Assembly (NCBI GenBank): GCA_900299245.1
Contig: OMJA01000082.1
Coordinates: 1 to 45,453, forward strand
Length of the DNA: 45,453 nucleotides
Reading direction: 5' to 3'
Source of the DNA: Nitrospiraceae bacterium
GTDB taxonomy: Bacteria > Nitrospirota > Nitrospiria > Nitrospirales > Nitrospiraceae
In this document: in pieces, positions 7,250 through 15,906 of the stretch
Numbering within the stretch: position 1 is the stretch's first letter
Layout of the letters: the number at the start of each line of letters is the position of its first letter
Program-made: the position numbers and the translations under genes
Notes under the pieces: generated by a model
What the model was told of the DNA's origin: nothing
The model's database searches: none
The model's input: the letters and a program-made list of their open reading frames with translations, nothing else

Positions 7250-9751
7250 ATGCATGTCTCGAATATCACACTCCCACAGCCTTCCCGCTGGGGTCTCAAG
7301 TCGAAGCTGATTCTCTCGATGCTTTTGGTTGGCGTCGTCCCACTCGTCATGGGTCTCGGAATGGCATTCTGGCGAGGGTCGGAGGAGATCCGCGACATCA
7401 GCGGAGAAAGCTTCAAAGCACTGGCCACCGAAGCAGCCAGAAAAACCGACCTCGTCATGTCGGAGGAAGTCGCCCGTACATCCCGGATCGCGACCGACCC
7501 CATCATCATTCAGGAGATGGAACGGCGTCGGGACGGCGCCGCCGAGCTACCTCCAGGATTGAGAAACCTCTCCGTCGCCGAACAGGCTGCGCGGTGGGCC
7601 GCACGCGATCCGGCCATCGTCAAAGCCGTCACGGAAAATCCACTCGCCGCTCTCTTGCGTGAATATTACTCTGGCGCCCACAGCGAACCGGATCACCTCC
7701 TGCCGCAAGTCATGCGCTCGGCCACGAAAATGCTGTTCCTAACCGATGCCCATGGCACCCTCGTGGCCGCCATGAAGGCCAAACCGGACTATCAGCATGG
7801 CGAAACCCCCTGGTGGAAAGGCGCTTTCAATAACGGAGCCGGAAAACTGTTTATCGAAGACGTCCGCTTCCATGCCCAGGCCGACACCTATGCGTTCACC
7901 ATTTCCATCCCCATTATGGACAGCCTTCACTATGAAGCCATCGGCGTGCTGCATCGCGTGGTCGATGCTAAAGAGTTCTTCTCTCCTTCCACCCATGCCA
8001 TCAGATTCGGGAAAACCGGGCATGTGATGCTCATCGACAGCCGCGGCATCGTCATCAGTTGCCCGATCTTGCCGACTGGTCTGTCTATCTCTGACAAGAG
8101 CCTGATCCCCCTCATCACGCCCCTGACACCAGGTTGGGTCCACGCCCCCAGTGACGGCCATGGTGGAAATGCCCGTTCCATCATCGGCTTCGCCCCGCTG
8201 CCGGAAACCAGCCGGGCGACCAACGGGGCAATCGAAGGAGGCTCCTGGCACACCTTTGTCTGGCAATCGTCCGATGAATTGTTCGCACCCATCGGTCATC
8301 TCTTCACCTGGATGACCATTTTCGGCGGCGTCGGCATCGTGCTACTCGTGTCGCTCGGCTACGTCGCAGCCAGCCGGATCGTCATACCGGTTCGGCAGCT
8401 GCAACAAGCCGCCCGGTCGATCGGACGCGGCGAACTCCATAGCCCTCTCGACATCCACACCGGCGATGAATTGGAGGATCTGGCCGACGAATTCACGCGG
8501 ATGAACGCACAGCTGGATGCAGCCTTTGCAGGCCTCACAGACCAGGTCACCCTCAAGACACAGGAAGTCGAGCACCTCCAGCAATCAACAGATCAACTGC
8601 TGGACGCAGTGCCCACTCCAATTTTTCTCATCGACACCAACGAGCAGGTGCGCTATGTGAATCGAGCCGGCCAGGACACCTTCACCATTCACCACGATCC
8701 GGGGAAACGGGTCCGGCTGTTCGACCTGTTGCCTCTCGCCCCTGCCATTCAGGCGCAACTGCGACAAGAATTCACCTGTAGCCAAACCGGCACCACAACG
8801 CAACCAGGACAGAGCCCACTGACCACGCCGCGTGACCCGCTGTCCCCATCCACTGCAGAATCGCAGTTCCGGCGCCATTCAGAACTCTCGATCGGTCCTC
8901 GCCTTTACCACTACCAGTGGTTTCGCCTTCCGGGCAGGCCTGGCGAAGAATTCCGAATCGGCTTGATTCTGCGGGATACGACCGATGAAAGCCGTCTCCA
9001 GGATCAACTCATCCAGGCCGAGAAGCGGGGAAGCCTCGGCGTCCTCACGGCAGGCATCGGGCATGAATTGAACAATCCCTTGTTCGGCATCGTGGGATTG
9101 GGCGAGGCCATCCAGGAAGAAACCGACCTCAGCCAGGCAAAAGCCCACGCCCGGGATATCGTCGCCCAGGGGCACCGTATGGCGGGGATCATCCGGGACT
9201 TTACCGGCGTCACGGCCAGAGATCCCGCCGATCAGCAATGCATCGTCGTCGTCGAGCACGAGCTGGATCACGCGCTGGAGACGACGCGCACCGCGACGGA
9301 TATGACCGGCATTCTCGTGCACAAAGAATACGCCGGAGACACCCGCGTCCGCGCGCTGCCCGACCAGTTGCGGCAGGCGTTCGCTAATCTTCTGACAAAT
9401 GCCGTGCAAGCGATGAAAGGCAGGGGGACACTGCGCTTGTCCACGGCGGCCAAGGAAGGAGACGCCATCATCCGGCTGTCGGACTCCGGTACCGGCATCG
9501 CGTCCCAGCATCTGTCGAAGATTTTCGATCCGTTCTTTACCACCAAAGGACAGGGGGAAGGATCGGGGTTGGGGCTGACCGTTGCCAGGCGGATCATTCG
9601 AAAATTCGGCGGCGACATCAGGATTGAAAGCATCGAAGGCAGCGGGACGACCTGCATCGTCACGCTCCCGGTGCTGACTTCCGCACCACAGGAGGGGTCA
9701 TGGAGCTCATCCGCACCGCAGTCGCAACCACAGCCGTCGCACTCATCGTAA
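7250..9751 (+). CDS. membrane sensor histidine kinase (extracytoplasmic sensor, HAMP, PAS, HisKA, HATPase)
   Basis: Large kinase of about 833 aa. A first membrane helix lies near residues 17-39 ('LILSMLLVGVVPLVMGLGMAFW') and a periplasmic part at about 40-345. That part contains 'FLTDAHGTLVAAM' and 'GHVMLIDSRGIVISC', reminiscent of a double Cache sensor. A second helix lies near 350-375, then HAMP ('PVRQLQQAARSIGRGEL') and PAS ('AVPTPIFLIDTNEQVRYVNRAGQ'). The kinase core has 'GIGHELNNPLFGIVGL', 'NLLTNAVQAM', 'LSDSGTGIA' and 'GEGSGLGLTVARRI'. I prefer the ATG at 7250, 9 bases after AGCAGG. The end overlaps the DUF3365 gene by 52 bases, so the kinase and heme protein are probably made together. 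Confidence 0.9.
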   Translation: MHVSNITLPQPSRWGLKSKLILSMLLVGVVPLVMGLGMAFWRGSEEIRDISGESFKALATEAARKTDLVMSEEVARTSRIATDPIIIQEMERRRDGAAELPPGLRNLSVAEQAARWAARDPAIVKAVTENPLAALLREYYSGAHSEPDHLLPQVMRSATKMLFLTDAHGTLVAAMKAKPDYQHGETPWWKGAFNNGAGKLFIEDVRFHAQADTYAFTISIPIMDSLHYEAIGVLHRVVDAKEFFSPSTHAIRFGKTGHVMLIDSRGIVISCPILPTGLSISDKSLIPLITPLTPGWVHAPSDGHGGNARSIIGFAPLPETSRATNGAIEGGSWHTFVWQSSDELFAPIGHLFTWMTIFGGVGIVLLVSLGYVAASRIVIPVRQLQQAARSIGRGELHSPLDIHTGDELEDLADEFTRMNAQLDAAFAGLTDQVTLKTQEVEHLQQSTDQLLDAVPTPIFLIDTNEQVRYVNRAGQDTFTIHHDPGKRVRLFDLLPLAPAIQAQLRQEFTCSQTGTTTQPGQSPLTTPRDPLSPSTAESQFRRHSELSIGPRLYHYQWFRLPGRPGEEFRIGLILRDTTDESRLQDQLIQAEKRGSLGVLTAGIGHELNNPLFGIVGLGEAIQEETDLSQAKAHARDIVAQGHRMAGIIRDFTGVTARDPADQQCIVVVEHELDHALETTRTATDMTGILVHKEYAGDTRVRALPDQLRQAFANLLTNAVQAMKGRGTLRLSTAAKEGDAIIRLSDSGTGIASQHLSKIFDPFFTTKGQGEGSGLGLTVARRIIRKFGGDIRIESIEGSGTTCIVTLPVLTSAPQEGSWSSSAPQSQPQPSHSS

Positions 9752-10293
9752 GCGTGCTCGCAAACGGCAGTCAGGCCCTGTGGGCGAAAGACAGTCCCGC
9801 CCCCACCGGAATTTCTCCGGAGAAGGTCGCCGACTACGTGCATGCCATTCTGCAAGCCGACCGCACGATCTACACGACACAGATCGTCATGCGCATGCAG
9901 GACAAGAGCATCGTAAGAGCCACGGAACATTGGGAGCAGGACAATGCTCTCCCGCTCCCCGCCCAGTTTCTCCAGCAATCCGGGCGAATCGTCGCCGAAA
10001 GCGGACGCGGCATCCGCTATCGCCTGATCAGTCTGTCTCCCATCTATCAACGGAATGCCCCCGTCACGGACTTCGAACGGAAGGCGCTGGAAACACTCAC
10101 CCGCCAGCCGGACCGGCCGGTCACCGGACGGGTCACCAGTGGGAAGAAACAATATTTTCAGGCGATCTATCCCGACCGCGCCGTGTCAGACGCCTGCATC
10201 AGCTGCCACAACACTCATCCGTTGAGCCCCAAGCGGGACTTCAAAATGAATGATGTGATGGGAGGGATCGCGATCACGATTCCGCTGGAGTAG
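9700..10293 (+). CDS. DUF3365 (Tll0287-like) periplasmic mono-heme c-type protein
   Basis: Protein of 197 aa with an N-terminal signal peptide (hydrophobic 'VATTAVALIVSVLA' ending near 'SQALWA'). It has a single CxxCH heme-attachment motif, C166-x-x-C169-H170, followed by the family's 'GGIAITIPLE' ending. DUF3365/Tll0287 proteins are heme-binding PAS-like sensors of the periplasm. An excellent AGGAGGGG precedes the ATG at 9700, which lies inside the end of the kinase gene. The tight overlap suggests that this protein is a redox or ligand sensor feeding the membrane kinase; this is inference from context. Confidence 0.9.
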   Translation: MELIRTAVATTAVALIVSVLANGSQALWAKDSPAPTGISPEKVADYVHAILQADRTIYTTQIVMRMQDKSIVRATEHWEQDNALPLPAQFLQQSGRIVAESGRGIRYRLISLSPIYQRNAPVTDFERKALETLTRQPDRPVTGRVTSGKKQYFQAIYPDRAVSDACISCHNTHPLSPKRDFKMNDVMGGIAITIPLE

Positions 10294-10312
10294 CGGCAGC
10301 ACGCAAGGGGAA

Positions 10313-11395
10313 TCAGGCAGCCGGCGGAATGGGGGGAGCCTGAGCGTATTCTTCACGGTAGATTTGAACGGCGGTCATGAAGAGGCTGACGAGAATAGGA
10401 CCGACAAAGATGCCAAGGAGCCCATACAGCGCGAGCCCCCCGAGCACCGACAGCACCAGAAGCAAGACCGGAATCTCCACTTCTTTGCCGATGAGCCAGG
10501 GACGAAGAACCTGGTCTACCGTCGACACCACGCCGACTCCCCATCCCGCCATGGCCAACGCTTTCCCCATCGAGCCGATGCCAGCCAGATACACGGTCAC
10601 CGGCCCCCAGATCAGCGCCGTCCCGCCGAAGGGAATCGGAGCCAGCACGATCGTCAGCGCCGTGAGCACCATCGGAAACGGCACGCTCAGAGCAAGATAG
10701 GCCAGCCCCGCCAATACCCCCTGGACGAGCGCCGTCACCAACATGCCCTTCACAACGGCCCGCACCGTTTGATCGAGACGTATCAGAATTTTCTGTTTAT
10801 GCGACTCGTCCATGGGAAGGAGCTCATACAGTGAATTCACCCAGCGTTCGCCGTCTTTGAACAGAAAAAAGAGCACCATCAGCATGATGAAAAAATTACT
10901 GACGAGGACGACGGCATTCTTCAGAAGATCTCCCATCTGGCTGACGACAAACTGGCTGAGCCATTTGGCGCCTGAGACCAGGGAATCCTCCATCGGCACC
11001 GGCTGTCCATTTCCAGCCGACACCAACGAGCGCAGCCAGCTGCCGACAACCGGAATCGCCGCCAGCCGCTCCGGTACCTGCTGCACACCCCCGGCGGCAA
11101 TCCATTCCTGGATCGCCTGCTCCACCCCGACCGCTTCCCGAACGAGGACCACGCTCATCATGACCACCGGGACCACCACCACCGCCAGCACGCCGAAAGT
11201 CAGACACCCCGCCGACAGGGATTCCCGCCCGCCGATCCTCCGTGAAAGCCCGCGATGCAGCGGAAACGCCCAGTGCGCCAGCAGGGCCGCCCAGAGTGCC
11301 GGGAAGAGGAAGGGCTGCAGGATCAGTCCGATCTGATAGAGCAGCAACGCCAGAAGGGCGAAGAAAACGACGGTAAAGAGTTGAGGACGAGTCAT
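10313..11395 (-). CDS. AI-2E family transporter / permease (UPF0118, TqsA/PerM type)
   Basis: Inner-membrane protein of about 360 aa with a hydrophobic pattern typical of the family. It starts with a double helix ('LFTVVFFALLALLLYQIGLILQPFLFPALWAALLA'). A soluble loop of about 110 residues follows, then 'FFIMLMVLFFLFKDGERW' (family signature FFLFRDG), 'LIWGPVTVYL' and 'LYGLLGIFVGPILVSL' (family GxxGLFxGP). Members export varied substrates (AI-2, Na+/Li+ antiport), and the substrate cannot be assigned. I use the ATG at 11395 (MTRPQLF). The upstream part of the longest ORF is not hydrophobic and is not family-like. The Shine-Dalgarno is weak. The gene converges on the DUF3365 gene with a 19-base gap. 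Confidence 0.9.
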   Translation of the reverse strand: MTRPQLFTVVFFALLALLLYQIGLILQPFLFPALWAALLAHWAFPLHRGLSRRIGGRESLSAGCLTFGVLAVVVVPVVMMSVVLVREAVGVEQAIQEWIAAGGVQQVPERLAAIPVVGSWLRSLVSAGNGQPVPMEDSLVSGAKWLSQFVVSQMGDLLKNAVVLVSNFFIMLMVLFFLFKDGERWVNSLYELLPMDESHKQKILIRLDQTVRAVVKGMLVTALVQGVLAGLAYLALSVPFPMVLTALTIVLAPIPFGGTALIWGPVTVYLAGIGSMGKALAMAGWGVGVVSTVDQVLRPWLIGKEVEIPVLLLVLSVLGGLALYGLLGIFVGPILVSLFMTAVQIYREEYAQAPPIPPAA

Positions 11396-11562
11396 AAGTG
11401 GCCGGAAATGAGATGCGTCGCTGGTACGTTGATAGCAGATCTGTGAGGCGCTGTCACCGGAGAGCGCACGAACCGGCATGCGGGAAAGGACAACTCACCG
11501 GACCGGCTGAATGCAGGGACAGCCGGCCGTCATCATTGCGGTCGGCCGTGTTCAGCGGTCTG

Positions 11563-12006
11563 TCAGAGATCGGGTTTTTTCCCCATGACGGCGACGCTAC
11601 GATTCCGGTTTCCATTCATATCCCGGACGGCACCCGGCAGCCTGGGCACATCCTCCGGCCAGGTCGTGACGCCCATATCACTGACTCCCTGAAACTTCGC
11701 GCCCTCTTCCATTGAAAACAACGGCGCATGCACTTCGCCCATAATGACGCCGGTCTTGAGCAGTTGAACCCGGTCGCTGGCGGTAATCGTCGCCTTGATC
11801 CGCCCGCTGCTGATCAACACCCCGGCCGTAATGGTTCCCTTCACCACGCCGTCCTCACCGACGATGACCTGGCCTTTGGTAAAGATGTCCCCTTCCAGGC
11901 GGCCGTCGATACGGACGGTCCCCTCGACGCGAATCTCGCCCTTCAGTTCCACCCCTTTGGCCAGCAACGTGATATTGCCGTCGTCCATATACCCGCTCTT
12001 TTTCAT
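11563..12006 (-). CDS. bactofilin (polymer-forming cytoskeletal protein)
   Basis: Protein of 147 aa with the bactofilin beta-helix (DUF583). It shows repeating hydrophobic-Gly turns: 'LLAKGVELKGEIRVEGTVRIDGRLEGDI', 'GVVKGTITAG', 'GRIKATITASDRVQLLKTGVIMGEV', and 'FSMEEGAKFQG', the latter being typical of the family's end. It assembles into filaments on the membrane and often scaffolds cell-wall enzymes or polarity factors. The start MKKSGYMD at 12006 is preceded by GGGAGC at good spacing; the longer ORF start at 12030 lacks this. It lies 115 bases downstream of a PBP1b-type gene in the same direction, which fits a cell-wall morphogenesis role by inference. Confidence 0.92.
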   Translation of the reverse strand: MKKSGYMDDGNITLLAKGVELKGEIRVEGTVRIDGRLEGDIFTKGQVIVGEDGVVKGTITAGVLISSGRIKATITASDRVQLLKTGVIMGEVHAPLFSMEEGAKFQGVSDMGVTTWPEDVPRLPGAVRDMNGNRNRSVAVMGKKPDL

Positions 12007-12121
12007 AGCCGCTCCCGGTTGCGCGAACATTCGCAGCTCAGGATACCTCAGGGGGATATCGGCACCTAGCAGTTTGTCAAAATGGGCACAGGCGGGACGG
12101 CGGTCGCCGGACAGACAGACC

Positions 12122-14428
12122 TCAAGACAATCCGAAGGTCTGTTTCACCCGTTCCCAGAATCCTCCGCCATGCACTTCGCAATACACGCTCCGCTCGGTC
12201 CCCTCCAGAAACACCTCCGTCACCCGTTCCGGACATTGCGCCGTCGCCAATTGCCCGGTTCTCGGATCGATCGTCCGCGAAACGATCCCGCTGGGAACGG
12301 CAAAATCCGGAGAATCGGCTGGGATGAGCCGGCGGGCGACGTCCACCCAGATCGGCAACGCTGCCTGTGAGCCGGTCAGGCGAATCGCCCGTTCGTCGTC
12401 AAATCCCACCCAGACGCCGATCACCAGCTCCGGTGTATAGCCGACGAACCAGGCATCGCGGTAGCCGTCCGTCGTCCCCGTCTTCCCGGCGACGGGACCG
12501 CGCAGCCCCCACACTCTGGCTTTTGATCCGGTGCCCCGATCCAGCACGCCCTTCAACAGAGACGTCGCCAGATACGCCCCCTGCGCCGACACGGCTTGAT
12601 GCCGGTCAAGCAGGGGGCTCCAGAGGGTGTCTCCGGACTCGCGGACCAGATTGGTCAGCGCAACGGTTTTCACCCCCACGCCGCCGTTCGCCAACCCGCC
12701 ATAGGCCGACGTGATTTCCAGAAGCGAAACCGACGCGCTCCCGAGGGCGATCGAGAGATTGTCGGGAAGCGCCCCTTGAATACCGAATCCCCGCAGGAGG
12801 CGGTTGATCGATCCGATCCCGAGCCGATGCGCCGTTCGCACCGCGGGCACATTCAATGACTGTTCGAGCGCCGCCCGTACGGTCACCGGCCCGCGAAACT
12901 GGCGGTCGTAGTTCTGCGGCGACCAGGGGCCGGACCCCGATTCAAAACTGACCGGTTCGTCCGCCAGCATCGTGGCGGGCGTGACGCCGGTGCTGCCATC
13001 CGAGCGCGCCGCTTCAAACGCCGCGAGATAGACGAACGGCTTAAACAGCGACCCGGCCTGCCGGTGAGCCTGCGCCGCCCGATTGAATTGACTCGCACGA
13101 TACTCCCGCCCTCCCACCATCGCGCGGAGCTGGCCCGTTCGGGCTTCAAGCACCACGACGGCGCCTTGCAACGGCGACTCACCTTCCCGTAACGCCGGAT
13201 ACTGCTGCTCCAGCTTGGCGAGCCCCTTGTGCAACGCCTCGGTCGCGAGCTGCTGCATGAAAGGATCGAGCGTCGAATAGATCCGGGCACCTTCGGGAAT
13301 GCCCATGCCTGTTCCGGCTTCGACCTGCCGCAACAAATAGTCGACGAAGTAGGGCGCGTCCGTGACCACGTCCTCCGGCAGCGACACGCGGACAGGCCGG
13401 TTCACCGCCTCTTTCCAGGCGTCTTCGGTCAACAGGCCTTCGTCGCGCAGCCGGCGCAGCACCACGTTCCGCCGGAGCGTGGCATGCTCCAGATTTTTCG
13501 TCGGCGAATAGGTATTCGGTCCTTTGATCAGGCCCGCTACCAGCGCGATCTCTTCGATCGACAACGCTTCGAGCGGTTTGGCGAAATACCGGTGCGCCGC
13601 TTCCCCGATGCCGTAGATCGACACCGAGCCGGCCTGCCCGAGATAGATTTCATTGAGGTAGCTTTCGAGGATCTCTTCCTTGCGATATTTCCATTCCATC
13701 ACGAACGCCGCCACCACTTCGCGCAACTTGCGCTCCATCGTCCGTTGCGGCGAATAGAACAGATTCTTGGCCAACTGCTGCGTAATCGTGCTCCCCCCCT
13801 GCACGACGCCGCCGCGCATGAGATTGGCCCAGAGCGCACGGCCGATCGCCACCGGATCGACGCCGTAGTGCGAGAAAAACCGCCGATCCTCGACCGCCAG
13901 CACGGCGGTGATGACCGCCGGAGGAATCCGGTTGTACGGGACCCATTCCCGCACCTGCCGCGACCCGCCGCGCATCCCGCTCAGCAACGGCGGCTCCAGC
14001 GCCACAAACGGAATCGTCTCCCGTTCCTGCACCGAGACCACGTTGGTGATCACGCCGTCCTTCAATTCCAGTTGGACACGCCTGGGCGGCTGACGGCTCT
14101 CCTCCTGCGCATGCAGATAGAGGTCGATGGCGTCCTCCGCTGCGGCATAGTCGCCGGGCGTCTGCACAACCGGTACGGCGCGATAGCCCAGGCGATGCAA
14201 CCGGTCGAATACCCCGGTCTCGGCGACCGGCTCCCCCGGCTTCAGCAGATGTGGAGCCCCGTAGATCAGCAGGGGCGGATGTTCATCGCTCTTCGGTAAG
14301 GCCAGGCTGGCCGAGAGCACTCCGCCATAGATCACGAGCGCAACCGCCGCCACTCCTGATACGGCACAACAGATGAGGAGAGACCATCGGACCCACCGAC
14401 GGCCGAAGATCGCGATGCGAACGGTCAT
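12122..14428 (-). CDS. mrcB: bifunctional penicillin-binding protein 1B (transglycosylase/transpeptidase)
   Basis: Class A PBP of 768 aa that polymerises and crosslinks peptidoglycan in the periplasm. Order: cytoplasmic basic start and one membrane anchor (residues about 10-40), a UB2H-like region ('RLHRLGYRAVPVVQTPGDY'), and a GT51 domain with 'AVEDRRFFSHYG' (catalytic Glu, about residue 180) and 'GGSTITQQLAKN'. The transpeptidase follows, with 'SLFK' (SxxK, about residue 460), 'SLNVPA' (SxN) and 'KTGTT' (about residue 645). The UB2H region points to PBP1b rather than PBP1a. The start ATG at 14428 puts the anchor at the usual place; the longer ORF adds a doubtful leader. Length matches the family. 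Confidence 0.95.
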   Translation of the reverse strand: MTVRIAIFGRRWVRWSLLICCAVSGVAAVALVIYGGVLSASLALPKSDEHPPLLIYGAPHLLKPGEPVAETGVFDRLHRLGYRAVPVVQTPGDYAAAEDAIDLYLHAQEESRQPPRRVQLELKDGVITNVVSVQERETIPFVALEPPLLSGMRGGSRQVREWVPYNRIPPAVITAVLAVEDRRFFSHYGVDPVAIGRALWANLMRGGVVQGGSTITQQLAKNLFYSPQRTMERKLREVVAAFVMEWKYRKEEILESYLNEIYLGQAGSVSIYGIGEAAHRYFAKPLEALSIEEIALVAGLIKGPNTYSPTKNLEHATLRRNVVLRRLRDEGLLTEDAWKEAVNRPVRVSLPEDVVTDAPYFVDYLLRQVEAGTGMGIPEGARIYSTLDPFMQQLATEALHKGLAKLEQQYPALREGESPLQGAVVVLEARTGQLRAMVGGREYRASQFNRAAQAHRQAGSLFKPFVYLAAFEAARSDGSTGVTPATMLADEPVSFESGSGPWSPQNYDRQFRGPVTVRAALEQSLNVPAVRTAHRLGIGSINRLLRGFGIQGALPDNLSIALGSASVSLLEITSAYGGLANGGVGVKTVALTNLVRESGDTLWSPLLDRHQAVSAQGAYLATSLLKGVLDRGTGSKARVWGLRGPVAGKTGTTDGYRDAWFVGYTPELVIGVWVGFDDERAIRLTGSQAALPIWVDVARRLIPADSPDFAVPSGIVSRTIDPRTGQLATAQCPERVTEVFLEGTERSVYCEVHGGGFWERVKQTFGLS

Positions 14429-14579
14429 GGGGTCAGCATACCCTGCCCTCGACCGGAGCGGAAGGGCATGAAGTATGGACCGAGGTGCTGAAAACAGACC
14501 GGCTGGAGGAAACGACGCGAGTGAGGAGAGTTCACGCCCCCGGCAGGTTGCCCCCTGTGCAGGCACCGGGACACGCGGG

Positions 14580-14945
14580 TCATTCGGCGTCCCGATGGAC
14601 CGTCCCTGGGGAGAACGCCGGAAGACACACCGCGATATATTCGGCTCCCTCCCGGCCGGGAGTGCTGTAGCGAACCCACTCGCCGCGACGGGTGATCACC
14701 GCCTGGCCGGCCCGCACATCGTTGATTCCGTCTTTGGTTTCGACCCGCAGTATCCCCCTTAACACGACGGTATACTCGTCAAACTCCGGAGTCTGCCCGG
14801 GCTCCTGCCAGCCGGACGGACTCTGCATCCTGGCGATGCTGACATCGGCCGTCTGCGAGTTCACCCTCCCGATATATTCATCGATCAGCTTCGGTTTGTT
14901 GCCGGCAGCCTGTATCCGCGTCGGCTGTTGAATCAGCTGGACCAT
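14580..14945 (-). CDS. cupin-domain protein
   Basis: Protein of 121 aa with a single conserved beta-barrel of the cupin type. 'PEFDEYTVVLRGILRVET' resembles cupin motif 1 (Glu and Tyr in place of some His), and 'VRAGQAVITRRGEWVRYSTPGREGAEYIAVCLPAF' resembles motif 2. The usual paired metal-binding His residues are largely absent, so metal binding is uncertain. The start at 14945 has GGGAGG before it (AAAGGGAGGGCGCA). It stands alone between the PBP1b gene and a plus-strand cluster. Ligand and role are unknown. Confidence 0.78.
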   Translation of the reverse strand: MVQLIQQPTRIQAAGNKPKLIDEYIGRVNSQTADVSIARMQSPSGWQEPGQTPEFDEYTVVLRGILRVETKDGINDVRAGQAVITRRGEWVRYSTPGREGAEYIAVCLPAFSPGTVHRDAE

Positions 14946-15105
14946 TGCGCCCTCCCTTTCTTCGGCCAATCAGAGAAATCGACCACAGCGGCATCCCTCC
15001 CCCCCCTTCCGAGGTAACCCCTTCTGGTCTTACTGGTTTTCAGTGGCGCCGCTATCTTTGTTGAAAAGGACACGTGCTCTTCACCCCCAACCAAGGAGAC
15101 CGACG

Positions 15106-15363
15106 ATGAGCTGTACACGCTGCTGCGGATTGATGGTGAAAGACAATTTGATGGATTTTGACGGCACCTCAGGGCATACCTGGATGAGCGCCATGCGCTG
15201 CATGAACTGCGGCCATGTCCACGATCCCATCATGGAGCAGAATCGTCGCTCGGCGCAAGCCGGACGGCCGACGCCGGTGCTGGTCGCGGCCGGAGGCGAG
15301 GCCGACTATGGGGACGACGAAGTCCATCTGGGAGTCGAGTCAATGGTGGCTGACGCCGCCTGA
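15106..15363 (+). CDS. small Cys-rich (zinc-ribbon-like) protein
   Basis: Protein of 85 aa starting 'MSCTRCCGLMV', with 'CMNCGHVHDP' about 30 residues later. The two CxxC pairs, about 27 residues apart, form a zinc-ribbon pattern. The C-terminal half is acidic and probably flexible. The ATG at 15106 has AAGGAG 6 bases before it, which rejects the longer ORF-track start at 15043. It lies 35 bases before a receiver-domain gene and may be cotranscribed with it. Small ribbon proteins of this kind are common in Nitrospira-like genomes, but I know no function. Confidence 0.8.
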   Translation: MSCTRCCGLMVKDNLMDFDGTSGHTWMSAMRCMNCGHVHDPIMEQNRRSAQAGRPTPVLVAAGGEADYGDDEVHLGVESMVADAA

Positions 15364-15398
15364 CGTCACACACGGCACACTGCAGGGGGGAAGGATTC

Positions 15399-15761
15399 TT
15401 GGCATCAATTCTGGTCATCGACGACGATGAGGCTCTGCGGCTCCTGCTGCGGGAGATGCTGCAAGCCGACGGCCACGCGGTCCGGGAAGCCGCCAACGGG
15501 CGCGAGGGACTGGCGCTCTATCGGGCGCAGCCGGCCGATCTGGTGATCACGGATATCCTGATGCCGGAACAGGACGGGATGGAAGTGATACTGGAACTCA
15601 CCCGGGAATTTCTCGACGCCCGCGTCATCGCCATGACCGGCGCGTCGGGCGAGCAGAACTTCCTGAGCGTCGCCAAGCTCTTCGGCGCCCGCCATATTCT
15701 GGAGAAGCCGTTCGGCGCCGACCAGATCCGCCGCCTGGTCAATTACACGCTGGCGCACTGA
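15399..15761 (+). CDS. single-domain response regulator (receiver), TTG start
   Basis: CheY-like protein of 120 aa containing only the receiver domain. It has 'ILVIDDDEALRLLLREML', 'LVITDILMPEQDG' with the phospho-acceptor Asp, 'VIAMTGASGE' with the conserved Thr, and 'HILEKPFGADQI' with the Lys-Pro switch. Translation starts at a TTG with GGGGGGAAGG about 6 bases before it; no ATG/GTG precedes the domain in frame. No kinase lies next to it, so it may share a kinase encoded elsewhere, possibly one of the two at 6-9.7 kb. Confidence 0.9.
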   Translation: MASILVIDDDEALRLLLREMLQADGHAVREAANGREGLALYRAQPADLVITDILMPEQDGMEVILELTREFLDARVIAMTGASGEQNFLSVAKLFGARHILEKPFGADQIRRLVNYTLAH

Positions 15762-15906
15762 CTTTATCTTCGCCCTTCCGGCTCGACACCTAGTCAGAGG
15801 CACCCTTCCCTTGATACACTGCTCCGTGATGAATGTGTCTGCCAGGTAGAATCCTCTCCAGACAACACCTGACATCTTTACTCATCCGGATACAGATCGA
15901 CGCGCT

